A stretch of DNA of 51,487 bases from a virus. Positions 29,723 through 40,340 of this stretch are shown one piece after another. The position numbers and the translations under genes were made by a program. The stretch spans positions 1-51,487 of IMG/VR virus record IMGVR_UViG_3300042914_000565; one strand, written 5' to 3'. The notes below the pieces were generated by a model, which saw only the letters and a list, made by a program, of their open reading frames with translations, did no database searches and was not told where the DNA came from. How positions within the stretch are numbered: the stretch's first letter is position 1; every line of letters begins with the position of its first letter.

Positions 29723-32700
29723 AGTTTTTAAAAGGATTATATAAAGATTCAGGAATACTAGATCAACCACAAAGCACTCACAGAGATGCTTTAAATATGG
29801 TTATGAATTTAGATAAAGGTTCTATCTCTACTGAGTATGGTAATACTGTATCTCAAGCTAGCCAAAAGATAGCTGCCTCTATTCCAAAAATATTAGGAGA
29901 GGATAGAAAAATTAATGGTTCTATTTTATTACCAGATAATAAGTTCCTATTATTCTATTCAACTTTATATAAGACTGGAGACTTCTCAAGTTCATATATT
30001 TATCTATTTGACCCAGAAGGAGATTTGATGACATTGTTATTTGCTACTTCTGATAATCCAAATGATGAATATTATGATATTGTTACAGGACATTTAAACT
30101 TTAGTCCTGAATATCCTATTACTGGGGAAGCTAGAGTAGCTGCTAATGGAGATGTTATTGTTTACTTTACTGATAACTATAAGAATGTAAAAGTAGACGC
30201 TCCTACTAGTATTGAATATATTGATGAATATAATCCTCCTCGTACATTTAATATTACTAGACAATTAACTAACCTTAAAAATGGTGCAACTCCTAATTGT
30301 TTATATGTTAAATTGCCTGGAGCTAAAAATACATTTACTGGTAAACATATAGATTATTTAAATCTATTTCTTACTACTAAAAAGATTCCTCAAGTTAAAG
30401 AACATAAACTTATTAAAGGAGGAATTCTTGAAACTGGTGCTTACTATCTATGTTTAGCCTACGCTACAGAAGATTATACTGAAACTAACGTATACACTGT
30501 AAGTCAACCTGTTTATATCCCTAAAGGTAATTACTTAGATAATGGAGTTACCCCAGCAGTTCCTTTTGAACATATGACTGGTGCTCCAGCAAATACTCAA
30601 ACTTCATTTGCTATTCAATGGACTTATTCATGGAGAAGTGATATAGTTGGATCATTAGATAATCTACCTTATGATGAAAATTATCCTTATATTGTTCCAT
30701 ACATTATTAAAGTATCAGGAACTGCAAGAACTGCATTTAAACTTCCATTAGTTCCTACTGAAATTTTAGGACAAGTTACTTTTACTGGAAATGAAAATTA
30801 TGCAATTAGTTCTGTAGAAAATATTGTACTAGATAAAGCTACTTACTTAAGTGCTAAAACTATTACTCAATTAGATAATAAACTTTATCTTGGTAATTTA
30901 ACTGCTCGTAAAGATATTGGATTCCAAAGATTTGCAGCTAACATTAAAACTGTTCCTGTAATTAAGAAAATGCAACGATTTGACAATCGTGTATTTGATG
31001 CTCTTAATATGAATTACGGGTATACTCAAATTACTAAAAGAGATTCTAATAATGGAACTTACGTACAAGAGTTTCAAGATTACAAATTCATTTCTACTTA
31101 TTACAATAAATACCAATTAACGTCAATATACGACGGAGATACAAATTTTTGGACACAAGACGAAGATGAATCTTCAATATATTATCCAGCTACTGAAACT
31201 AATAGAATGGGTGGATACAAAAATCAATATGCTGCATCTTATTTAAAATCATATCGTAGAGGAGAAGTATATGCTTTATATATTTCATTTGTACTTAATG
31301 ATGGTACTGAAACTTATGCTTATCATATTCCTGGAAGACCTCAAGATTCATTAGTTACTTGGTATTTTAATACAGGTAATGAATCTGAAATGACAGAAGC
31401 TGGAGACTATATTAGTCCTTATGGTGCTTATTTTTCAATAGATGAAGATGATAATGGAACTACAAGATCTTCTTCTATTCAAAATCTTGACTTAAGAGAT
31501 AGATTAGGAGATTATCACTACAATAAAGTTTACGATACAAGTAAAGAAGTAATCCCTAATCGTGTACGAACTGATGATGAGTATTCAATGGGATATTGGA
31601 GAAACGAAAATGAAACATATCCTGATACTCCTGACTTTAGATTATTTGATGTTACAAGTACTGGGGAGTCAGAAGAAGCAGCAGAAAATTTATATAATAT
31701 TGAATCTAGGTATGTAAGACATCACAAGTTTCCATCTAATTTAAATAAAGATTTTGCATTTATTGATTTAGATAGAGATAGTCTTTATAGAATTAAAATT
31801 CCTGCAAGTCCAAGTGCTACAGTTAGTGGGCATGTAGAACAAAGTTTATTAGTTAACCTTAGAACTGCTACAACAGGATGGGATGATCAACCTAACCAAT
31901 CTGCTTTCTTTTATGAAACAATTAATATTTTAGGATTTCAACTTAGAAATATTAAAATCCCTAAATTTATTCTTAAGCAAGTACAAGGATTTAAAGTATA
32001 CTATGCTAAAAGAACTTTAGAAAATAAAACAATTTTAGGACAATCATTAGTACACCAATCATTCTTTAGAGCACATGGTTTCTTTTCTACTACTAGATTA
32101 AATCTAAGCAATAAAAAACTTGGACCATTTTATCGTTACTGGAGTTTTTACGGTAATATCCCTGATGTAAGATCTACTGATATAAATGCATATATTAAGT
32201 ATGATACTTATTATACTGGTAAGTTTACATTTGAAGATGACAATAGTATTACTTCAGGATCTAATGATATTTATTATGGAAGTCCTATTGTAAAGTTTCA
32301 TGACTTTACAATGCTTAGAAAGAAAATTAATATAGGAATTGCTGATTACATAAGTATTCAATCTATGATTACTATGCATCAATTCCAAGGGATGTTTAGA
32401 AATGCAGTTAAAGATCCTACTGTAACAGTTAATAATTCAAATGGAAATCCTAATATTGATTATTTACAAGCATATAAATTCTTTTTAACTGGCCAAAATG
32501 AAAATGAAGAGTTTAGTTGGGTACATGCAGATTTAGGAAATTTAACTTCAAAATATGCAAGAGCAAATAATGACGGTACATTTCAAGAATTTGTAGAAAA
32601 TAGAGGACCTGCAAACTTTAAAACACATGTAATGATAGGAGCTAGATATAACTCTTATTGTCAAACTTCTTTTAATAATTATGAAAATTCTACAGGAATA

Positions 32701-35700
32701 TTTACTAACCCATTTAATCCAAGAGCTTTAGCTAATGTATTTGCAATTAGTAATAATGGAGCTACTTATATTAATGGTTTAAGCTATTTAAAAGTTACAG
32801 ATGTTGATTCTTTTCATGGTGCTCAGTATCTTGATAACTACGCAGGAGAATCTGCTATGGTTTTGTCTATTAAAAGCGGATTACCTAGTTTACTTGGATA
32901 CAATATTAATCCTGAAGAAGATGCAGTTCCTAGATACGATTTTAGTTCTGCTGAGGGAAGTATATTAGCTGCTAAAAATCCTACAGAAATTACTGATCCT
33001 ACTTATCCTACTGAACAAAGAGGAAAGGCTAACATATTTTTAGCTAATCTTAATAGTTATAAAACTGATGTATTTAATCCATTTGATAATCAACAATTAG
33101 TCTGGACTGGATACTACCACCCATTTCAAATTACTGAATCTAGTTTAGAAACAGGAGCAATTGGAGGATTATTAAACTGTATTGAAACAACTAATTATGA
33201 ATTAATTACAGATATACAAGCTAATATTACTACTCAAACAATTGCTGGATCTGTAATTCTTACTTATGATACAAATGGAACATATGTAGATCCTATTGAA
33301 TTTGAATGTACAGATGAAAATGGAGATTCATTAGTTCCAGGAACTACATATAATTACACTGTAATTTTAGAAGCTCCAGTTACAAATGCAATTTCAGATG
33401 CAGCATTAAGTTTAGGTGGAGGCACTCCTGTACTTTTAGACACTAATACAACATATTTTACTGGAACTATAGTTTGTGGTACAGATGACCCTGCATATTT
33501 ATCATTTAATTTAAATGATGATGGTTATAAATTTACAGTTAAAATTATTCTTACTTTAGATGCTCCTGAATGTATTACTACTTATGATTCATCTTATTTA
33601 GAAACTGCTTTTCAAAATACAGATAATTACGAAACAATCTTGCCTGATTATAGTAATAATAATAATTACTACGGAGGATTTAATTCAGGATGGATATTTG
33701 GAGGAGATACATTTATAGCTAGATATGGATATCGCACTACTAGTATGGATTTCCCTAACTATTATTTAGTGCAAAATCAATATATGCAAATTTCTGGATT
33801 AGGAATTCCAAGTATACAAAATATAAGTCCTGGATTTGGAAGTCAACTTTCTCTTCCAGAAAATATGACTTTAACATTTTCAGGAGTATCTCTTCCTTCG
33901 TCTTCTGGTCCAGATGTATATTTAGGAGCTGTTGCTTTTATGAATATGCGTGTTGCTAGAACTTATGGAACAGATGCATGGCCTATATCTGCTGGTGACT
34001 CTGTATTTACAAATTTAGTATACTTACAACTTGGAGCTTCTGTAGGAATTAATGCATCACCAAATGGAATGTATGCATTAAGAAATTTTCAAGAAAAAAT
34101 GTTTGTAGAAGGAAATTCTACATTGTATTCAATTTTTGTAGAATCTGATGATAACTTAAACTTTAGACATTGTGGAGACGTAGTTAAAGGAGTTGGTAAA
34201 TCTAATAGTTTATTCTTTGATAGTTTTAATGCTGCAGAAATTCTATTTAGATCTCCATTAATTGACTTAACTAAGCAAGACAATCTTTTATATGAAGATC
34301 ACTATTCTGCATTACAGGATATTAAAACTACTATTCCATTCCCAAAGAAAGGAGAAATTGAAACAGCATTCCCTTCTCGTGTAATTAGATCTAATGTACA
34401 AGATGGAAGAATTGATGATAACTATAGAAACTTCTTAGCTCTACAGTATAAAGACTTTTCTCAAAATAAAGGTGCTATTACTAACCTAGTAGCATTAAAT
34501 GGTCTTTTGTTTATTCATACTGAAAAATCTTTATACAAAACAACTGGTAAACAAAACCTTCAATTAGGAGATAGCACAGAAGCATACATTGGTTCAGGAG
34601 ATATTTTTGCTCAAGAACCTATGGAGCTTGTAACAGCTGCTGAAGGACATGGAGGAAGTTTTAATAAGCACTCTTCAATCATTAGTAAATATGGATACGC
34701 TTACGTGTCTAGAAAAGAAAAGAAAGTATTCTTGTTAACTGATAAGTTAACTGAGATTAGTCAACAAGGTATGGAGAATTGGTTTAGACTTAATATTCCA
34801 TACACTTTAGAAACTGTAAGTGAAGTTAATCCTTACCCAATTAATTTAGATACTATTCCTTATCTTAATCTAGATGCTCCTACAGGTTCATTTGGATTTA
34901 TAAGCACTTACGATCCATTGTTTAAGAGATTTATTATTAGTAAACGTGAACTAGTTTATTCTGATAGACTTAAAACTTTGCTTAAAGATTACTTTATTCC
35001 TAATGGTATTGACTTTAATTTTGATCCTGGAGATTGTTTAGAAACTGAATACAATACAGTTAATAACGATACTATTCCTCAAGGTACAGGAGTTGGAATT
35101 ATTAATGGATCTGCTTTGCTTACTAAACCTTATTTAGCTCCTACTTTTGCAGGTATATGGTATGATCCTAATTTAGGAGGATTTATATTTAATTCAGCAT
35201 TAGTAGAAGAGTTTGCTACATTAGGGATTGAAAACTGGTCATTACATTCTACGCCAATTACTCTTCAAACTACTGGGGAATCTTCAATAGACTGTATAAC
35301 AGCTACTTACTATTTAATAAATATTTCTAATGACAATTATTGGTTTAAAGAAAATGGTTGGACTATATCTTATTATCCAGATAATCAATCTTGGATTAGT
35401 CGTCACAGCTATGTCTCTCCTTGGTATTTCTATAACTCTGAATATTTCTTTAGTTTTAACTCATTTATTAACAGTACTACTCCTGACACATTTAAAATTT
35501 GGAAACACAACTCCACTAATGGTGCTCAATTTTATAATGTTAATCATAATTATGAGTTTGAATTTATTGTAAATGATTCTCCAGATATAACTAAAGTGCT
35601 GTCTTCTGTAAACTTTATTGCAGATGTATATACTAAAGACGAGACAGGAGCAACTGCTTTAGAGCAATCTGTGACAATGCTAAAAGATAAGTTTAGTACT

Positions 35701-36102
35701 TATAATATTGAACTTCCTTTTAAACAGTTCTATGTTTACAATACTTATCAAAATTCTGGATTAGTAAACTTTGAATATCTTAACAACATTAGAAAAGTAG
35801 AAGGTTCTTGGATGTTTAATGACTTTAGAGATTTAGTTAGATACTCTAAAAGTAGTAGACTATCTGATAATCAATACAATATCTCTGGAGGATTTAACTC
35901 AAATGTACAAACTCCAGAAGAGCAATTAATGTTTACAGATGAAGGAGTAATTAATTCTTTAATCTTAGATACAACTAAACCTTGGTATGAACAAAAGAAA
36001 TTTATATCTAAGTTTTTTGGTGTGAGATTAATTGGACAAGGTAATAATAATTTAGTAAATTTGTATTCAGCTAACGCTACATTACGTAAATCTTCAAGAT
36101 AA
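29719..36102 (+). CDS. Giant tail stabilisation (muzzle-type) protein, 2127 aa
   Basis: A 2127-residue protein. The start (KFLKGLYKDSGILDQPQSTHRDALNMVMN followed by GSISTEYGN) is the hallmark of crAss-like tail stabilisation proteins (K-D-x(5)-Q-P-x-x-T-x-R-x-A-L-N; E-x-G-N). The body is long, beta-rich, full of Tyr, Asn and Asp, with GCT/ACT-type fibre-like inserts (about 1120-1450) that include Ser/Thr-rich beta modules. Near the end, stretches such as KYGYAYVSRKEKKVFLLT resemble beta-propeller blades. In crAss001 the related protein forms the tail muzzle that closes the barrel. The gene starts by ATGA overlap with the ring-protein gene and shares its stop with the next ATG. Family assignment is firm; domain limits are approximate. 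Confidence 0.85.
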   Translation: MKFLKGLYKDSGILDQPQSTHRDALNMVMNLDKGSISTEYGNTVSQASQKIAASIPKILGEDRKINGSILLPDNKFLLFYSTLYKTGDFSSSYIYLFDPEGDLMTLLFATSDNPNDEYYDIVTGHLNFSPEYPITGEARVAANGDVIVYFTDNYKNVKVDAPTSIEYIDEYNPPRTFNITRQLTNLKNGATPNCLYVKLPGAKNTFTGKHIDYLNLFLTTKKIPQVKEHKLIKGGILETGAYYLCLAYATEDYTETNVYTVSQPVYIPKGNYLDNGVTPAVPFEHMTGAPANTQTSFAIQWTYSWRSDIVGSLDNLPYDENYPYIVPYIIKVSGTARTAFKLPLVPTEILGQVTFTGNENYAISSVENIVLDKATYLSAKTITQLDNKLYLGNLTARKDIGFQRFAANIKTVPVIKKMQRFDNRVFDALNMNYGYTQITKRDSNNGTYVQEFQDYKFISTYYNKYQLTSIYDGDTNFWTQDEDESSIYYPATETNRMGGYKNQYAASYLKSYRRGEVYALYISFVLNDGTETYAYHIPGRPQDSLVTWYFNTGNESEMTEAGDYISPYGAYFSIDEDDNGTTRSSSIQNLDLRDRLGDYHYNKVYDTSKEVIPNRVRTDDEYSMGYWRNENETYPDTPDFRLFDVTSTGESEEAAENLYNIESRYVRHHKFPSNLNKDFAFIDLDRDSLYRIKIPASPSATVSGHVEQSLLVNLRTATTGWDDQPNQSAFFYETINILGFQLRNIKIPKFILKQVQGFKVYYAKRTLENKTILGQSLVHQSFFRAHGFFSTTRLNLSNKKLGPFYRYWSFYGNIPDVRSTDINAYIKYDTYYTGKFTFEDDNSITSGSNDIYYGSPIVKFHDFTMLRKKINIGIADYISIQSMITMHQFQGMFRNAVKDPTVTVNNSNGNPNIDYLQAYKFFLTGQNENEEFSWVHADLGNLTSKYARANNDGTFQEFVENRGPANFKTHVMIGARYNSYCQTSFNNYENSTGIFTNPFNPRALANVFAISNNGATYINGLSYLKVTDVDSFHGAQYLDNYAGESAMVLSIKSGLPSLLGYNINPEEDAVPRYDFSSAEGSILAAKNPTEITDPTYPTEQRGKANIFLANLNSYKTDVFNPFDNQQLVWTGYYHPFQITESSLETGAIGGLLNCIETTNYELITDIQANITTQTIAGSVILTYDTNGTYVDPIEFECTDENGDSLVPGTTYNYTVILEAPVTNAISDAALSLGGGTPVLLDTNTTYFTGTIVCGTDDPAYLSFNLNDDGYKFTVKIILTLDAPECITTYDSSYLETAFQNTDNYETILPDYSNNNNYYGGFNSGWIFGGDTFIARYGYRTTSMDFPNYYLVQNQYMQISGLGIPSIQNISPGFGSQLSLPENMTLTFSGVSLPSSSGPDVYLGAVAFMNMRVARTYGTDAWPISAGDSVFTNLVYLQLGASVGINASPNGMYALRNFQEKMFVEGNSTLYSIFVESDDNLNFRHCGDVVKGVGKSNSLFFDSFNAAEILFRSPLIDLTKQDNLLYEDHYSALQDIKTTIPFPKKGEIETAFPSRVIRSNVQDGRIDDNYRNFLALQYKDFSQNKGAITNLVALNGLLFIHTEKSLYKTTGKQNLQLGDSTEAYIGSGDIFAQEPMELVTAAEGHGGSFNKHSSIISKYGYAYVSRKEKKVFLLTDKLTEISQQGMENWFRLNIPYTLETVSEVNPYPINLDTIPYLNLDAPTGSFGFISTYDPLFKRFIISKRELVYSDRLKTLLKDYFIPNGIDFNFDPGDCLETEYNTVNNDTIPQGTGVGIINGSALLTKPYLAPTFAGIWYDPNLGGFIFNSALVEEFATLGIENWSLHSTPITLQTTGESSIDCITATYYLINISNDNYWFKENGWTISYYPDNQSWISRHSYVSPWYFYNSEYFFSFNSFINSTTPDTFKIWKHNSTNGAQFYNVNHNYEFEFIVNDSPDITKVLSSVNFIADVYTKDETGATALEQSVTMLKDKFSTYNIELPFKQFYVYNTYQNSGLVNFEYLNNIRKVEGSWMFNDFRDLVRYSKSSRLSDNQYNISGGFNSNVQTPEEQLMFTDEGVINSLILDTTKPWYEQKKFISKFFGVRLIGQGNNNLVNLYSANATLRKSSR

Positions 36103-39100
36103 TGGCTAAACCTAAAAAATATATATCCTCTAAACTAAAAGTTAAACGCAAATTTTTATTAGGAGGAGATCCTGGACAGGAACTTTATTTAAATAATAAT
36201 GTTACTTATCAAGCTGCAGATGCTCCGACTGCTATGCTTCAAAATCAATTTGATGCTAATGAGCAACTTAAAGCTAAACAGAATACTGCCATCTTTGGTA
36301 ATCAATTGGCTAGACAGATGGATTATCTTCAAGATTTAAATGCTAATGTTGAAAAAAGAAAAAAAGCAGAAGAGACTGCTAGACAGCAGCAAGCTGAAGC
36401 TGATAAACAAGCTGTTAATCAACAAGTTATACAAACTGCAGGTAAAGTTGGAAAACAATTAAGTAAAGATTATAAAGCAGGTAATATTTCTACTCTTAAT
36501 ACTAATAAGTTAGGAGATTCTGCAAACATGTTTAGTAATGCTAATATTGCTGGAGGAGCGCCTTTAAGTCCTACAATGGGAACTACTACAACAAGTTTAA
36601 GTACATATTCTCATCCTTTTATTACATCTAATGCTCCTTTAACTTCTGCTAATGTAATGCCTAGTGCTCCTTCAGCAGTTAATCAATTTATGCCTCAAGG
36701 TTTAAATCAAGGTACATATTTAACTGGACAAGGAGCAGATACTGCAGTTAAAACAGGAAGTGCCTTTGGACAAAATGCTGCAGCTATAGGTAAAAGTCTT
36801 GGAAAATCAGCATTAATAGCTGCTCCACAAATTGTAGGACAAGTTGCATCTAATCAGTTAAATAAAGCTGATGATAGACAAATGAAACGTGAAAAACGTA
36901 GTCAGTATTATGATGATACTGATTACTCTAGAAAAGAATTTAATGCACAATTACTTAAATCAACTGGTAAAGGTGCTACTATTGGAGGAACAATTGGAAG
37001 TATGATTCCAATTCCAGGAGTAGGAACGGGTGTAGGTATGGCTATAGGAGCTGGTGTAGGAGCAATTGCAGGAGCAGGAAAAGCTTTACATGAACGTCGT
37101 AAAACTACAGGTAAAAACTGGTTTGGAGAATCTAATGTTTATGATGAAAATCTAGATCCTACAGTAATTGAAAAGCGTAATAGAGAAGCACAGTTAAAAG
37201 CAATGACAGATACTGCTACCGCTATGGATAATGCTAGAATGGGTAGTATGTTACAAACTGATCTTAATACTGGATTTAATCTAAAGTCTACTTCTGGTCA
37301 AATGGCTAAGTATGGTGGTAAAATTGAATACTTAAAAGGTGGAGTAGCTAAGTCATTAGGTAGAGGCGCTAAAGAATATGTAGGTAAAAAACATGAACAA
37401 GGTGGAATTGATCTTCCTGGTAACATTGAAGTTGAAGGAGGAGAAACAGAACAAAATAATTACATTTTCTCTGCTACATTAAAATTACCTACAGGTCTTA
37501 CTTATGCTCAAGCTCATAAAAACCTACTTAAGTCTGGAGCATCTTCTGAAGAAATTAAACAACTTGCTTTATCTCAAGAAGCAGCAGCAGGTAGAAATCC
37601 TAATGAAATTAAAACTATGAAGTTTGCTAAATATGGTGGTCCTTTAGAGTATAAAAGAGGAGGAAAGAAAAAACGTGATAAAAATGCTGAAGAACCTAAT
37701 TATTTTACAAGTGGACAGTTTGCTAAAGATCAAATGTCAAAAGGGCCTGAATCAATTAGTCAGGGAAGAACAAAAGAATATTGGCAAAATTTAGAAGAAG
37801 AATGTCTTTTAAATCCTAATGCAGAAGGTTGTACAAAATTTGATGATCCAGATGAATCTGTAAATTTAGCTGGAAAATTAGCTGCTAAACGTAATGCAAT
37901 GAATAAAAGTATTGCATTAGGAGAAGAAGTACCTACTGATTTTATAGAAAAAGATTTTACACCTAAAAATATAAATTCATATCCTGACTATAAAGATATT
38001 ATGAAACCTTATGATTATATTCAGGAAACAGCACTAAATCCTTATGTAAGAAAACAAATTTTAAAGAAAGTATTAGATGATCCTTCTTTTTACGACTATA
38101 AAACCAACGGTTATGAAGATCTTGAAAATCTTCCTACAGATAAACTTGTAGCATTTGCAAACGAAAAAGGAATAGAATATTCACAAGATATTTATAATCT
38201 GTCTAATAAAGATTTACTTCCTAATTTAACTCAAGAAGAATTTGAATTTTATAGAGGACAGAGAAATAGTCCTGATATGCAATCTTATGTAACAGATGAA
38301 AGATTAACTCAAAAAAAGCAAAATACTAGACGTAATGCAGAATTGTGGCAAGATACTGCTACAGGAGAATATATTTATAGAGCACCTGATGGAACAGAAA
38401 TAGCAAGATCTACGGATCAAAATCAAGCTGGTGTTAATAGAGATCTTTATTTTGAAAATTTAAAAAAACAATCTGTAAAAGTTTCTTCTAGTAACCCTCC
38501 TGCTAAACAATATAATGCTATTGGCGTAAATCCTCCTGCAAATAATACAGTAACAGAAGATAATAAAATGCAAGGTGCAGATTTGCCTGAAGTATCAATT
38601 ACTGGTGAAAGACCTAAAGTAAATACTGAAGTTGCAAATACTAATACTCAAAATAATCCTCCTGCTAATACTACAAATACTACTCAAAATCCACCTGTTA
38701 ATACTACTGAAACTCAAACTAATACTACTCAAACTCAAACTACTAATAATCCTCCAGTTAATAATAATCCTTCTGGAACAGTAACTTATACTACTTCTGA
38801 TAAAGAAGTTCCTAAACCTACATCTACTCCTTCTCCTACTGATAACAAACCTAGGTTCTTTATGGGAGCTACTAGGATTGTAGATGAAAATGGTAATGTT
38901 AAAATTCTTACTGATAAACCTTTAACGGGACATGGTAGTATGGCTGGTTCTAGATTAGGAACACCTACTATTGAAGGATTAGCAGATGTAAGATATAACT
39001 CTTATGATGCCGCTGCTAATCTTAAAAAAGATGAAGATTATAAAAATAAAGTAGGAGGTGCTGCTTTAAGTTTTTCAGATGCTGTTAATGATAGAGAAAC

Positions 39101-40337
39101 AATTGCAGGAACTGATTGGGGTAAAAGATGGGGATATAAACCAGGTATGAGTGCTGGAGAAGCTCAAGCTGCACATGATGCATTTGCTTCTGAAATGCGT
39201 ACTAAGTTTGATAAATCTCCTGATGAAATGTTAGGTTATTATCAGTACTTAATAGATTCTGGAAAAGTAGATCCTAAAACAGGAAAAAGAGATTATACTG
39301 GAGAAGATTCTTTTGGAGATGATGCAAGAGCTATTTATGAAAATCTTAAATCTAAAGGATACATTGATGCTGATGGTAAAATTAAATCTACAGCTTTATC
39401 ATATTTAAAAGAACAAGCTACTGATGAATTTGTAGGTCCTATCCATAATGCAGCAGGTGCGTATACTTTAAAAGATAAACCAACTACTAATAAAATTGTT
39501 GAAGATACTCCACCACCTGTTGGTCCTCCTGAAACTCCTAAAAAAACATTAGAAGAATTACCGCCTCCTCCTAAATATATTCCAACTAAGTCTACTAACA
39601 ATATTGGATTATTACAAACTATTCCTGCAGCTTATGCAGCATTTAATCCAATCAATGTTAAACCTATTGCTCCTTCATTAGCTGCTGGATATGTAACTCC
39701 TGGAGCAGTTGGAAGAACTAATATTGGTAGAATATCTTTAAATACATACCGTGGTGAAAATCAAGGTAACTTATCTGCTATGAATCAAGCATTGCAAAAT
39801 ATGTCTGGTCCAGGTGCAGTTGCTGGTATGTTAGCTGCTAAAACAAAAGCTGACCAACAAAGTTTAGCTATTGCAAATGCTGAACAAAATCAAAATACTG
39901 CATTAGCTGCTAAAGAAGCAGATTTAAATGCAGGTATTTCTAAATTTAATGTTGGAAATGCAATGCAAGCTCAAACTACTAATGCAGGAATTGCTCAACA
40001 AAATGCAGCTAGAATGCAACAAGCTATGCAATTTAATACTCAACTTAAGTATGCTAAAGATGTTGAAAATAGAGAACAGATGCTAGGAGCATTAGATAGA
40101 GGAACTGCTGCTATTGTACAAAACAATTTAGCTAATAGACAATTAGATGCTACTGAAAGATTAGCTGGAGTGTATGATGCATATTCTGCATATAATAGAT
40201 ATTTAGGTGCTACTCAAGCTCAAAATAATGCTGCTAAAAAAGAAGAAGATAAAACTAATCAAGTAGCTAAATTTGGTGGTGTTAAAAAATATGTTTCTAG
40301 ATTAGGAGACTTAAAAAACGTAAAATATAAAGTATAA
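36102..40337 (+). CDS. Large cargo-type virion protein with repeated AK[YF]GG motif, 1411 aa
   Basis: A 1411-residue protein. Residues 60-100 are coiled coil. About 285-330 is a glycine-zipper hydrophobic region (GGTIGSMIPIPGVGTGVGMA), of the kind found in ejected phage proteins that enter membranes. A nine-residue motif occurs three times: AKYGGKIEY (402-410), AKYGGPLEY (509-517) and AKFGGVKKY (1389-1397). The first two flank a module with KHEQGGIDL...EVEGGE...FSATL. Residues about 845-890 are an Asn/Thr/Pro linker. The C-terminal third is Ala/Gln-rich and helical. In crAss-like phages the genes after the muzzle encode cargo proteins stored in head and tail and injected with DNA; this fits by place, size and composition. 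Confidence 0.65.
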   Translation: MAKPKKYISSKLKVKRKFLLGGDPGQELYLNNNVTYQAADAPTAMLQNQFDANEQLKAKQNTAIFGNQLARQMDYLQDLNANVEKRKKAEETARQQQAEADKQAVNQQVIQTAGKVGKQLSKDYKAGNISTLNTNKLGDSANMFSNANIAGGAPLSPTMGTTTTSLSTYSHPFITSNAPLTSANVMPSAPSAVNQFMPQGLNQGTYLTGQGADTAVKTGSAFGQNAAAIGKSLGKSALIAAPQIVGQVASNQLNKADDRQMKREKRSQYYDDTDYSRKEFNAQLLKSTGKGATIGGTIGSMIPIPGVGTGVGMAIGAGVGAIAGAGKALHERRKTTGKNWFGESNVYDENLDPTVIEKRNREAQLKAMTDTATAMDNARMGSMLQTDLNTGFNLKSTSGQMAKYGGKIEYLKGGVAKSLGRGAKEYVGKKHEQGGIDLPGNIEVEGGETEQNNYIFSATLKLPTGLTYAQAHKNLLKSGASSEEIKQLALSQEAAAGRNPNEIKTMKFAKYGGPLEYKRGGKKKRDKNAEEPNYFTSGQFAKDQMSKGPESISQGRTKEYWQNLEEECLLNPNAEGCTKFDDPDESVNLAGKLAAKRNAMNKSIALGEEVPTDFIEKDFTPKNINSYPDYKDIMKPYDYIQETALNPYVRKQILKKVLDDPSFYDYKTNGYEDLENLPTDKLVAFANEKGIEYSQDIYNLSNKDLLPNLTQEEFEFYRGQRNSPDMQSYVTDERLTQKKQNTRRNAELWQDTATGEYIYRAPDGTEIARSTDQNQAGVNRDLYFENLKKQSVKVSSSNPPAKQYNAIGVNPPANNTVTEDNKMQGADLPEVSITGERPKVNTEVANTNTQNNPPANTTNTTQNPPVNTTETQTNTTQTQTTNNPPVNNNPSGTVTYTTSDKEVPKPTSTPSPTDNKPRFFMGATRIVDENGNVKILTDKPLTGHGSMAGSRLGTPTIEGLADVRYNSYDAAANLKKDEDYKNKVGGAALSFSDAVNDRETIAGTDWGKRWGYKPGMSAGEAQAAHDAFASEMRTKFDKSPDEMLGYYQYLIDSGKVDPKTGKRDYTGEDSFGDDARAIYENLKSKGYIDADGKIKSTALSYLKEQATDEFVGPIHNAAGAYTLKDKPTTNKIVEDTPPPVGPPETPKKTLEELPPPPKYIPTKSTNNIGLLQTIPAAYAAFNPINVKPIAPSLAAGYVTPGAVGRTNIGRISLNTYRGENQGNLSAMNQALQNMSGPGAVAGMLAAKTKADQQSLAIANAEQNQNTALAAKEADLNAGISKFNVGNAMQAQTTNAGIAQQNAARMQQAMQFNTQLKYAKDVENREQMLGALDRGTAAIVQNNLANRQLDATERLAGVYDAYSAYNRYLGATQAQNNAAKKEEDKTNQVAKFGGVKKYVSRLGDLKNVKYKV
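38637..38772 (+). repeat. Asn/Thr/Pro/Gln low-complexity coding repeat
   Basis: In-frame degenerate repeats built from AAT ACT ACT CAA and AAT CCT CCT/CCA units encode NTTQNPPVNTT-type sequence (about residues 846-890 of the 1411-residue protein). It is a flexible linker between the GG-motif half and the Ala/Gln-rich half, and a likely site of length variation between relatives. Confidence 0.7.
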
Positions 40338-40340
40338 GAG

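Noticed and set aside
35330-35572. Second + frame in the muzzle-type gene
   Set aside because: Leu/Ile-rich frame-shifted reading of an AT-rich stretch within a well-supported 2127-residue gene.
36056-36063. TAAATTTG as a promoter for the 1411-aa gene
   Set aside because: It lies within coding sequence 38 bases before the ATG with no -33 box; in AT-rich DNA such matches occur inside genes by chance.
38637-38772. CRISPR-like or regulatory DNA repeat
   Set aside because: The repeats are in frame, degenerate and encode an Asn/Thr/Pro linker, so they are a protein-level repeat.
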